Source: Geodermatophilus sp. TF02-6 (GTDB taxonomy: Bacteria; Actinomycetota; Actinomycetes; Mycobacteriales; Geodermatophilaceae). Taken from it: 64,000 bases of DNA. The stretch covers positions 42,410 to 106,409 of the forward strand of contig NZ_QOHF01000018.1 in NCBI RefSeq assembly GCF_003319115.1, given 5' to 3'. Shown here piece after piece: positions 18,485 to 27,203 of the stretch; position 1 is the stretch's first letter, and each line of letters opens with the position of its first letter. The notes under the pieces were generated by a model. That model did no database searches. It was given only the letters and a program-made list of their open reading frames with translations, and had not been told where the DNA came from. A program made the position numbers and the translations under genes.

Positions 18485-19624
18485 GTGCGCATCGTGGTGG
18501 CACCCGACAAGTTCAAGGGCAGCCTGTCCGCATCCGAGGTCGCCGCCCACGTCGCCGCCGGGCTGACGGCCGCCGCCCCGGGCCTGACCGTGGCCGCCAT
18601 CCCCGTCGCCGACGGGGGAGAGGGCACGCTCGAGGCCGCCGAGGCCGCCGGGTTCCGGCGGGTGCCGGCCGAGGTCGCCGGGCCGACCGGCGAGCCGCTG
18701 GCCAGTGCCCTGGCGGTGCGCGGAACCACCGCGGTGGTGGAGATGGCCGCGGCGTCGGGGCTGGCCGCGCTGCCCGCCGGGCGGCCGGCCCCGCTGGCCG
18801 CGACCAGCCTGGGCACCGGCCAGCTGATCCGGACGGCCCTGGACCTCGGTTGCACCGAGGTGGTCGTGGGTGTCGGGGGCAGCGCCTGCACCGACGGCGG
18901 CGCCGGGGTGCTCGTCGGCCTCGGCGCCCGGCTGCTCGACCGCGAGGGCCGCGAACTCCCACCCGGCGGAGGTGCCCTGGTCGACCTGGCGCGGGTCGAC
19001 CTCGCCGGCCTGGACCCGCGGCTGACGTCGGTACGGGTCGTCCTCGCCTCCGACGTCGACAACCCCCTGCTGGGTCCCCGGGGGGCCGCGGCCGTGTACG
19101 CCCCGCAGAAGGGCGCGTCCCCGGCCGACGTGGAGCTGCTCGAGATCGGGCTGCGCCGCTGGGTCGACACCCTGGGGCAGGTGCTGAGGGAGGCGGCAGC
19201 CGCCGCTCAGGCACCGGGCGCCGGCGCGGCGGGCGGAGTGGGCTACGCCTGCCTCGCCGTGCTCGGCGCCGTGCGCCGGCCGGGCATCGACGTCGTCCTC
19301 GACCTCACCGACTTCTCCGCCGAGCTGGCCGTGGCCGGGCTCGTGGTGACCGGAGAGGGGTCGCTGGACGCGCAGACGCTGCACGGCAAGGCGCCGGCCG
19401 GGGTCGCCGCTCGAGCCCGCGCCGCCGGGGTGCCGGTGGTCGCGGTCGCCGGACGCTGCCTGCTCGACGCCGGCGGTCTGCGCGACGCCGGCATCGCCGC
19501 CGCCTACGCCCTCACCGATCTGGAACCCGACGTCGACCGCTGCATCCAGGAGGCCGGCCCGCTGCTCGAGCAGCTCGCGCACCGGATCGCTCGTGAGCGC
19601 CTCGCCGTCCAACCCGCGCCGTGA
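18485..19624 (+). CDS. glxK: Glycerate kinase (GarK/GlxK type)
   Basis: A 379-aa class-II-type glycerate kinase phosphorylating D-glycerate to a phosphoglycerate. It begins with the family signature IVVAPDKFKGSLSASEVA, then IPVADGGEGTLEA, GVGGSACTDGGAGVL and the C-terminal VVTGEGSLDAQTLHGKAP. The GTG at 18485 follows GAGGAGGAACC. This step delivers glyoxylate carbon into glycolysis. Its stop overlaps a GTG but the next strong ribosome site precedes ATG 19654. Confidence 0.93.
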   Translation: MRIVVAPDKFKGSLSASEVAAHVAAGLTAAAPGLTVAAIPVADGGEGTLEAAEAAGFRRVPAEVAGPTGEPLASALAVRGTTAVVEMAAASGLAALPAGRPAPLAATSLGTGQLIRTALDLGCTEVVVGVGGSACTDGGAGVLVGLGARLLDREGRELPPGGGALVDLARVDLAGLDPRLTSVRVVLASDVDNPLLGPRGAAAVYAPQKGASPADVELLEIGLRRWVDTLGQVLREAAAAAQAPGAGAAGGVGYACLAVLGAVRRPGIDVVLDLTDFSAELAVAGLVVTGEGSLDAQTLHGKAPAGVAARARAAGVPVVAVAGRCLLDAGGLRDAGIAAAYALTDLEPDVDRCIQEAGPLLEQLAHRIARERLAVQPAP

Positions 19625-19653
19625 GCCTGGCCCGCTCCTCAGGAAGGAGCCTC

Positions 19654-19836
19654 ATGACCGCGACGCAGCGGGTCATCACCGACGGACTGCCCGCGCAGCT
19701 GCCCCGCGTCGACGCCGATGAGACCGCAGAGTGGCGAGAGCCCCTCGACGGCGTGGTGGCCGAGGCGGCGGCCCGCCACCGGCTGGACGATCCGGATTCC
19801 TTCCCGGTGGGGATCTCCGCGGGAGGCGACTCGTGA
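19654..19836 (+). pseudogene. Small ORF resembling the N terminus of pyruvate dehydrogenase E1 (AceE)
   Basis: A 60-codon frame with a strong AGGAAGGAG ribosome site. Residues 5-34 (VITDGLPAQLPRVDADETAE and the following WREPLDGVV) match the conserved start of actinobacterial AceE proteins, where RVIxxGxxxxLPDxDPxETxEW is followed by the LMLRLLER segment. Here that continuation is missing and the rest (RHRLDDPDSFPVGISAGGDS) is not AceE-like. It is either a remnant of an AceE paralogue with most of its 900 codons deleted, or a small protein of unknown role. Its stop overlaps the next gene's GTG (GTGA). Confidence 0.45.
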
Positions 19837-20240
19837 CCTCCGTTCCGCTCTTCGTCAACGGGGAGGGGATGCGCGGCGGGTCCGTGCACCACAGCATCGC
19901 CGGGCACCGCTTCCTCGGCGAGGTGACCACCGCGCCCCGCTACCGCTTCTACTCCGTCGGGGACCGCTTCCCGGCGCTCTGGCCGGTGACCGACGACGGT
20001 CGGTCGGTGCCCGGGGAGCTCTACGACGTGCCGCTGGAAGTGATCCGGGACGCGTTCATCCCGTCGGAACCACCGGAGCTCGAGCTCGGGGTCATCGAGC
20101 TGCACGACGGTTCCGCCGCGCTGGCGGTGCTCCTCCGGCCCGAGGCGCACGGCTCCCCGGAGATGGCCGACATCTCGGAATCCGGCGGGTGGCGCGCCCA
20201 TCGCGCTCGGTCCGCCACATCAGGCGGTGGGGATGAGTGA
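19833..20240 (+). CDS. Allophanate hydrolase C-terminal-like (GGCT fold) protein
   Basis: A 135-aa protein starting at GTG 19833, overlapping the previous stop. It resembles the C-terminal domain of allophanate hydrolase (AtzF_C), a gamma-glutamylcyclotransferase-like barrel: VPLFVNGEGMRGGSVHHSIA at the N terminus, TTAPRYRFYSVGDRFPALWPV, then PGELYDVPLEVIRDAF and LELGVIELHDGSAALAVLL. The amidase domain of the full enzyme is absent. Between glycerate kinase and ureidoglycine aminohydrolase, it probably helps ureide nitrogen release, but no reaction can be assigned. Confidence 0.6.
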   Translation: MTSVPLFVNGEGMRGGSVHHSIAGHRFLGEVTTAPRYRFYSVGDRFPALWPVTDDGRSVPGELYDVPLEVIRDAFIPSEPPELELGVIELHDGSAALAVLLRPEAHGSPEMADISESGGWRAHRARSATSGGGDE

Positions 20241-20316
20241 CGACGTCGCCGTGCAGGCATCACAGCCGCCCACCCATCCCTCGACGATGACGACGACGAC
20301 GACGAAGGAGTCGGAC

Positions 20317-21147
<831 letters not shown>

Positions 21148-21502
21148 GACCCAGCAGGCGTGCGGCTGGCAGACGAGTGATGACCGTGCCGCCTGCCCCA
21201 CGAGCCGTCACAGGACGACGGAACGGCCCACACCCCTGCGCCGACGGCGACGAGCACCCCGCCGCCCTCGACAGCTGGCCGACTCACCACGGCACTGCCC
21301 GCAGCCGCTCTGCCCTCGAGAGTCCCCCTTCGGTCAGCCGACTCTGCCGCGGAGCGACCTGCCTGGGCGGGACGGCCGCTCGAGCAGGTGCACGCCCGGC
21401 TCGCCAGAGACCTGCACGACCTGCTCCATCCACTCGCCAGAGTGCAGCCCACCTGGTGGACGCGGCGGCCGGTGCCGGTACCCATGACGAGGAGGAACGT
21501 CG
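21148..21502. other. 355-bp gap upstream of allantoinase
   Basis: No gene is recognised here. Short open frames cross it, but none has family similarity or a convincing start. I see no copy of the 15-bp operator. A strong ribosome site (GAGGAGGAACG) marks its right end. It may contain a promoter for allantoinase that I cannot identify. Confidence 0.5.
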
Positions 21503-23227
21503 ATGACCGAGAAGCCGTCCCGGCAGCCGGGGACGCCCGACCCAGGCCCCGAGCAGACCGCCGGACAGGAGGCCCCCCAGCAGCCGCCCCCGGAGGCTCG
21601 GCGCGCGCCGTCCTCGACCTCGGACCCCACCGGGCGCCCGCAGCAGATGCCAGAGGACCCGGCGAAGATCGCCGAGGAGAACTCGGCGCGCTCGGTCACC
21701 AAGCCGACCGCGGCACAGAACGCCTTCGAGTCCGAGCAGGCCCGCAAACTCGAGGTCAGCGAGGACGTCAACGATCCTGACCGGGTCCGCCGCCTGATCG
21801 CCGAGTACAAGCGAGAGCACGGACTCGCCGACGACGCCGTCGGCTCCTCCCCCATGGGGGCGGACGACGACGGCGCCTTCGCCGGTGACCACCGGGAGTT
21901 CGACCTGGTGTTCCGGGGACGCCGCATCCTCACCACGGCCGGGGTGGTCGCGCGTGAGATAGGGGTTCGAGACGGGAAGATCGTGGCCATCGAGCCCCTG
22001 GGCGCCGGCCTGCGCGGCCGCGAGGCCGTGGAGCTGGACGACGCCGAGACCCTGCTGCCCGGCCTCGTCGACACCCACGTGCACGTCAACGAGCCCGGCC
22101 GCACCGAGTGGGAGGGCTTTGCCTCTGCCACCCGGGCCGCGGCCGCCGGCGGGGTGACCACGGTCCTGGACATGCCGCTCAACTCGATCCCGGCCACGGT
22201 CAACGCCCCGGCGCTGGAGTACAAGCGGCTGTTCGCCCAGGACAACGTCTTCGTGGACGTCGGCTTCTGGGGCGGGGCGATCCCGGGCAACAGGTCCCAC
22301 CTGAGGGGGTTGCACGACGACGGCGTGTTCGGCTTCAAGTGCTTCCTGCTCCACTCGGGCGTGGACGAGTTCCCGCACCTGGAGGCCGACGAGATGGAGG
22401 AGGACCTGGCGGAGATCAGGACCTTCGACTCGCTGATGATCGTGCACGCCGAGGACTCGCGCGCCATCGACCGGGCCCCGCACCCGGAGGGAGTCGTGTA
22501 CGAGAACTTCCTGAAGTCGCGGCCGCGCGGCGCGGAGAACCTGGCCATCGCCGAGGTCATCGAGCGCACCCGCTGGACAGGCGCCCGCTCGCACATCCTG
22601 CACCTGTCCTCCTCGGACGCCCTGCCCATGATCGCCACGGCCAAACGGAACGGGCTCGACCTCACCGTCGAGACGTGCCCCCACTACCTCACGCTGCTCG
22701 CCGAGGAGGTGCCGAACGGGGCCACGGCGTTCAAGTGCTGCCCTCCCGTGCGGGAGGTCGACAACCGCGAACTGCTGTGGAAGGGGCTGATCGACGGGAC
22801 CATCGACTTCATCGTCTCCGACCACTCCCCCTCCACCCTCGATCTGAAGGACCTGGACAACGGGGACTTCGGAGTCGCATGGGGCGGCGTCTCCTCCCTC
22901 CAGCTGGGCCTGTCCCTGATCTGGACCGAGGCCCGCCGCCGCGGCATCGGGCTGGAACGCGTGGTGGAGTGGATGTCGACGCGACCGGCCCGGCGGGCCG
23001 GCTTGCGCGCCAAGGGCAGGCTGGCGCTGGGCTACGACGCCGACCTCGTCGTCTTCGCGGCCGATGACGCGTTCGTGGTCGACGCCACCAAGCTCCACCA
23101 CAAGAACCCCATCACCCCCTACCACGGCAAGGCGTTGTCCGGAGTGGTGCGCAAGACCTACCTGCGTGGCACGACGGTGGACTACCGCACGCCCCGGGGG
23201 CGGTTGCTCCGCCGCGGGGAGAGCTGA
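21503..23227 (+). CDS. allB: Allantoinase with a long N-terminal extension
   Basis: A 574-aa cyclic amidohydrolase opening allantoin to allantoate. The binuclear metal site is complete: DTHVHVNEPG (two His), the carbamylated Lys in FGFKCFLLHSG, His in IVHAEDS and HILHLSS, and Asp in SDHSPSTLDL. Family members are about 450 residues; here the catalytic part begins near residue 130 (FDLVFRGRRILTTAGV). The first 125 residues are Pro/Glu/Ala-rich, probably disordered, ending in a charged helical stretch (PDRVRRLIAEYKREHGL). The ATG at 21503 has the best ribosome site, so the extension appears to be translated. Confidence 0.92.
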   Translation: MTEKPSRQPGTPDPGPEQTAGQEAPQQPPPEARRAPSSTSDPTGRPQQMPEDPAKIAEENSARSVTKPTAAQNAFESEQARKLEVSEDVNDPDRVRRLIAEYKREHGLADDAVGSSPMGADDDGAFAGDHREFDLVFRGRRILTTAGVVAREIGVRDGKIVAIEPLGAGLRGREAVELDDAETLLPGLVDTHVHVNEPGRTEWEGFASATRAAAAGGVTTVLDMPLNSIPATVNAPALEYKRLFAQDNVFVDVGFWGGAIPGNRSHLRGLHDDGVFGFKCFLLHSGVDEFPHLEADEMEEDLAEIRTFDSLMIVHAEDSRAIDRAPHPEGVVYENFLKSRPRGAENLAIAEVIERTRWTGARSHILHLSSSDALPMIATAKRNGLDLTVETCPHYLTLLAEEVPNGATAFKCCPPVREVDNRELLWKGLIDGTIDFIVSDHSPSTLDLKDLDNGDFGVAWGGVSSLQLGLSLIWTEARRRGIGLERVVEWMSTRPARRAGLRAKGRLALGYDADLVVFAADDAFVVDATKLHHKNPITPYHGKALSGVVRKTYLRGTTVDYRTPRGRLLRRGES

Positions 23228-23362
23228 CCACCACGCAACGGCGCGGGCCGTCGGGGACCTCCCGGGTCTCCGGCGGCCCCTCTCGTCCGCGACGTCCATG
23301 CCGGCCGCATGCCGGCCGGGGCGCTCGTCAGCCAGACCCCTTGACTGTGACGCGCCCACAGA

Positions 23363-23403
23363 TATCTTCTCACGAAACAAAAGTTTGATTTCACATCGTG
23401 AAG
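23363..23403. promoter_or_regulatory. Orphan operator pair of the glyoxylate-regulon type
   Basis: TATCT-TCTCA-CGAAA (23363-23377) and TTTCA-CATCG-TGAAG (23389-23403) follow the same 5-5-5 layout as the sites at 10702, 11784 and 14680. The region is locally AT-rich. It lies between two convergent gene ends (allantoinase stop 23227, FAD enzyme stop 23492), where no promoter is needed. A short open tail to the right (REKAFKNWPR, stop near 23489) may be what is left of a former target gene. Confidence 0.45.
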
Positions 23404-23491
23404 CCAAGAGCCTCGTGGGTCGGGTCGTATCGAAGGTCCGCACCTACGCCACTGCCCGGGAGAAGGCGTTCAAGAACTGGCCTCGGTGAGG

Positions 23492-25123
23492 CTAGCCCCG
23501 GTGCCGTGGTCTGGCTCGGAAACGGGGTGTCCTGGACAGCTGCCGGGCGGCGAGGTAGCCGCTTGCTCCGCCGAGCCCCGGGCCGGGGTGGGTGGAGGCG
23601 CCGATGTGCCACAGGTCGCGCACCGGGGTGCGGTGGCCGCGCGTGCGTGGTGTGGGCCGCCAGATGAGGAACTGGTCGAGGCTGCAGGCTCCCGAGTACG
23701 GGTCGCCGCCGACCAGGTTGGGGTTCCAGGCCTCCAGGTCGGCCGGGGAGAGCACGCGGCGGGCGGTGAGTGCGGAGTCCAGGTTGGTCACGTGCCTGGA
23801 CAGTTCGTCGACCACCCGGTCGGCGTAGCGCTCGCGCAGGTCGTGCGTCCAGGTGCCGTCACCGACGTCGATCTGTCCGGCGGCGTCGCCGACCGGGTGG
23901 CCGGGTGTCTCCTGCAGCTGCAGCCACAGCACACCGGCGCCGTCGGGCACGCGGGTCGGGTCGAGTGCGGCGGGCTGGCCGGCGACGATGGTGGGGACGG
24001 CGGGCAGCAGGTGCCGCTGGGCCTCGTTGACCGCCCGGCTGATGCTGTCCAGCCCCGCGGAGACGTGCACGATCGCGGCCCGGGACAGGCGGTCGTGGTC
24101 GTGTGCCCAGCGCGGCGGCTCGGACAGGGCCAGGTGGATCTGCATGTCGCCGCGGCCGTACCGGTAGCCGCGGGCGGCCCGGCGCACCTGCTCCGGCACC
24201 GCCGCCACGCCGTCGAGCAGCCCCAGGTACAGCGCCTGCGGGGTCACGCTGGCCAGCACCGCCTGGCGGGCGTCGACGCGTTCGCCGTCGGCCAGCCGGA
24301 TGCCCGTGGCGCGCCCGTCCCGGATCTCCACGGCCGTGGCTTCGGCGCCGGTGCGGGTGGTGCCTCCGGCATCGGCGACCACCGCCGCCAGCGCGTCGAC
24401 CAGCCGGACCCCGCCGCCCTCGGGCACCGGGCAGCCACCCTGGGCCAGCGCGAGGGCGATGACCTTGTTGATGAAGCCGCTGAAGGCGTCGTCGGGCCCG
24501 AGCCCCTCGTGGCCGGTCCACGGGGACAGCAACGCCTGCACGGTGGGGGAGGCGAAAGTGCCGGTCAGCCAGGAGCGGGCGGACTCCAGCCCCTCGGAGC
24601 CGAACTGCTGCAGCCCGCGGGGTCCCAGCTTCCAGGCCGCGCGGGCGACGAGCTTGAGTCCGTCGAGGGAGAGCAGCTCGGTGCCCAGCGCACCGAAGGC
24701 GATGTCCGCCCGGCCGCCGAAGTCGGTCAGGAAGGCGCGCCAGGCGTCTCCGTCGCCGGCAGACACCCGGTCGAAGTCGGCCGCGGTGACGTCGGTGTCG
24801 GTGGACAGCACGGCCGTCGACCCGTCGGGCAGCGCGGCGGCTGCCGGGATGTCGGTGTTGCGGTAGACCAGGCCGCGGGCGGCCAGGTCGTCCTCGAGGG
24901 ATGGGTAGGCCGGCCCGCCGACGAACAGCGGGTGCCAGCACGACATCAGGTCGGTGGTGTACCCGGGGGCGGGGGTGTCGGCCTCGGTGCGGATGGCGCC
25001 GCCCAGGCGCGGGTTGCGCTCGTAGACCCCGACGTCCCGCCCGTTCTTGGCGAGCACGGCCGCGGCCACCATCGCGTTGATGCCGCTGCCGATGACGACG
25101 ACGTCGTGTCCGGCCACGGCCAC
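23492..25123 (-). CDS. Phytoene-desaturase-like FAD-dependent oxidoreductase
   Basis: A 543-aa FAD amine-oxidase/desaturase-fold protein. The FAD-binding Rossmann motif is DVVVIGSGINAMVAAAVLAKNG with the distal Glu in YERNPRLGGAI; the C terminus has LWHIGASTHPGPGLGGASGYLAA, the second FAD motif of CrtI-like enzymes. It resembles the PYROXD2/BBZ-like clade rather than true carotenoid desaturases, and no carotenoid genes are nearby. The GTG at 25123 is used; a GTG two codons later is an alternative. A truncated IclR regulator lies upstream. Substrate unknown. Confidence 0.82.
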   Translation of the reverse strand: MAVAGHDVVVIGSGINAMVAAAVLAKNGRDVGVYERNPRLGGAIRTEADTPAPGYTTDLMSCWHPLFVGGPAYPSLEDDLAARGLVYRNTDIPAAAALPDGSTAVLSTDTDVTAADFDRVSAGDGDAWRAFLTDFGGRADIAFGALGTELLSLDGLKLVARAAWKLGPRGLQQFGSEGLESARSWLTGTFASPTVQALLSPWTGHEGLGPDDAFSGFINKVIALALAQGGCPVPEGGGVRLVDALAAVVADAGGTTRTGAEATAVEIRDGRATGIRLADGERVDARQAVLASVTPQALYLGLLDGVAAVPEQVRRAARGYRYGRGDMQIHLALSEPPRWAHDHDRLSRAAIVHVSAGLDSISRAVNEAQRHLLPAVPTIVAGQPAALDPTRVPDGAGVLWLQLQETPGHPVGDAAGQIDVGDGTWTHDLRERYADRVVDELSRHVTNLDSALTARRVLSPADLEAWNPNLVGGDPYSGACSLDQFLIWRPTPRTRGHRTPVRDLWHIGASTHPGPGLGGASGYLAARQLSRTPRFRARPRHRG

Positions 25124-25315
25124 CCGGTGCCCTGGAGGTCGGTCACGGAAACGACGACGTCCAGGGACTCGCGTCCGGGACTGTGGCGACGTCGTGCCCG
25201 GAGTCGTGGCCCGACTCCACCCGGATCCCCTCGGTCCGCTGCGGGCGGCGGCCTCCGGGGCCGACCGTCAGCGGCTCTCGTGCCGCCTGTTCGGCGGACG
25301 CTGGGTCTGGCCGCC

Positions 25316-26050
25316 TCACCGTCCCTCGAGGCGTTGCCGACCCCCCTGCGGGGGGTGACCCCCGAGCCGACGGGTCAACTCGGCCGCTGCCCGTGTTGTT
25401 CGCACCGCCAGTCGCTGGCGCGCCTCGCCGTCGACGTCCCCGGACGGGAAGGTCACCGCGGCGCCGGCCACCGGATGTCCCGAGTGGTCGTACACGGCTG
25501 CCGCGACCGAAGCGAAGCCGGGTGTCACCTGCCCCTCCTCGGTGGCGTAGCCGGTCTGGCGGACGTCGGTGAGCAGACGCCGCAACGCCGACAGCGACGC
25601 CGGTCCGACTCCGTGGCGTTCCACGAAGGCGCTGGCGTCAGGGAAGAGCGCCCGCACGTGAGCGGCCGGCAGCTGGGCCAGCACCGCGCGTCCGCTGGCC
25701 GTCAGCTGCGCCGGCAGTCGGACCCCGACGTCCGTCACCAAGGGTGGTCGTCCGGGCGCCCGCTCTTCGACCACGTAGAGCACCTCGCGCCCGTGCAGCA
25801 CCGCCAGGTGCGCCGTGTGGCCCACCGCGTCGACGAGCCTGCCCAGCACCGGCCGTGCCAGCCGGGCGAGCGGCTCCTGGCGCATGTACGCCGACCCGAG
25901 CTCGAAGGCGCTGACGCCGAGGCCGTACCGGCGTTCCTCGGGCAGGTGGACGACGAAGCCCGCACCCTGGAGCTCGGCGAGCAGGCTGTGGCGCGTCCAT
26001 GGCTCCATCGCACACGGTCGAGGTCGGGCGACCCAGTCCCGCACCATCAC
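25316..26050 (-). pseudogene. IclR-family regulator lacking most of its DNA-binding domain
   Basis: From about residue 20 on, the frame is IclR-like: LLAELQGAGFVVHLPEERRY (wing of the HTH), YGLGVSAFELGSAYMRQEPL, then the effector domain including RQTGYATEEGQVTPGFASVA. The roughly 45 residues forming the first helices and recognition helix of the winged helix are replaced by unrelated sequence (MMVRDWVARPRPCAMEPW). The break lies near 25990-26010, right next to the stop of the reductase gene at 26081. As encoded, it should not bind DNA in the normal way. Confidence 0.65.
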
Positions 26051-26080
26051 GGCTGTCTGGGATGACAGACATTCCGGGTC

Positions 26081-27040
26081 TCAGATGTCGAGGACGAGCC
26101 GGTCGCCCTCGCAGCGGGAGACGCAGATCATCATGGTGTCCCCGGCCTCGCGCTCCTCCTCGCTGAGCAGTTGGTCACGGTGGTCCGGAACACCTGCCAG
26201 GACCGTCGTCTCGCAGGTTCCGCAGATCCCCTCCTGGCAGGAGCTCAGCGCCGGGATGCCTGTTCGGTGGAGGGCGTCGAGGATCGACTCGTCGGCGCCG
26301 ACCTCGATCTCCGTGCCGTCGCTGGTCTCGACGACGAAGGCGGAGTCGCCCTCCCGGGCGCGGGTGCCGTCGGGGTCGGCCGTGAACCGCTCGAGGACGA
26401 CGCGGCAGCCCTCGTGGCGGGCGGCGTAGCCCTCGATCGCGGCGAGCAGGCCGGCGGGCCCGCAGGCGTAGACCGCGGCGTCGGCGGCGCCCAGCCGGTC
26501 CAGTGCCGACTCGAGGTCGATGACGCCCGAGTCGGAATCCCGGTGCAGGACGACCTTCGACCCGTACGCCCGCAGGACCTCGGTGAAGGCCATCCGGCTC
26601 CCGTTGGTCCCGAGGTAGAGCAGGGTCCAGTCCTTGCCGGCGGCGTCGGCCGCGGCCACCATCGGCACCAGAGGCGTGATGCCGATGCCCCCGGCCACGA
26701 AGACGTACCGCTGCCCTCCGAGGTCCAGGGCGAAGTTGTTCCGCGGGGCGCCGACTCCGAGCGTGTCCCCCGCGCGGATGCGCTCGTGCAGCCACGTCGA
26801 CCCGCCGCGGCTGACCTCCTCGTGGAGCACGGCGATGCGCCAGGTGGAGTCCGTCGGCGCGGAGCACAGGGAGTACTGCCGCACCAGGTCGTCCCCGAGG
26901 AGCACGTCCACGTGCGCGCCCGGCTCCCATGGCGGGAGTGGCCCGCCGTCCGGTCGGGCCAGCTCGAAGGAGGCGACGCGGTCGGCCTCCTGCCGGATCT
27001 CGTGCACGACCAGGGGGGTGAACCCCTTCCCGACCACCAT
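26081..27040 (-). CDS. VanB/phthalate-dioxygenase-reductase-type oxidoreductase
   Basis: A 319-aa class IA-like reductase: FMN-binding barrel with RQYSLCSAPTDSTWRIAV, NAD-binding domain with VFVAGGIGITPLVPMVAAA, and a C-terminal plant-type [2Fe-2S] domain with SSCQEGICGTCETTVLAG and the last Cys in MICVSRCEG. It would pass electrons from NAD(P)H to an oxygenase. It is divergent from the P450 gene at 27204 and shares its promoter region, so it may be a direct P450 reductase, an arrangement like the two-component guaiacol P450. ATG 27040 follows AGGAGC. Confidence 0.9.
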   Translation of the reverse strand: MVVGKGFTPLVVHEIRQEADRVASFELARPDGGPLPPWEPGAHVDVLLGDDLVRQYSLCSAPTDSTWRIAVLHEEVSRGGSTWLHERIRAGDTLGVGAPRNNFALDLGGQRYVFVAGGIGITPLVPMVAAADAAGKDWTLLYLGTNGSRMAFTEVLRAYGSKVVLHRDSDSGVIDLESALDRLGAADAAVYACGPAGLLAAIEGYAARHEGCRVVLERFTADPDGTRAREGDSAFVVETSDGTEIEVGADESILDALHRTGIPALSSCQEGICGTCETTVLAGVPDHRDQLLSEEEREAGDTMMICVSRCEGDRLVLDI

Positions 27041-27114
27041 GACCGCTGCTCCTGTCCTGCGTGTCCGACTGCACGGCCAATGTCCGGACGCGACACAGCG
27101 GTCGACAACCGTGG

Positions 27115-27131
27115 TTCTCACTCGGCGAGAA
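27115..27131. promoter_or_regulatory. Palindrome in the divergent reductase/P450 promoter
   Basis: TTCTC-N7-GAGAA, perfect arms, sits between the reductase (leftward from 27040) and the P450 (rightward from 27204). It resembles an operator for one of the local IclR proteins; no regulator is proven. Confidence 0.3.
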
Positions 27132-27203
27132 AGACGTCTCGTCCGGGGCTCCGCGTCGTCCTAGCGTCCACGCGACACAGACAGCGCGTACCGAGGAAGT
27201 GAC

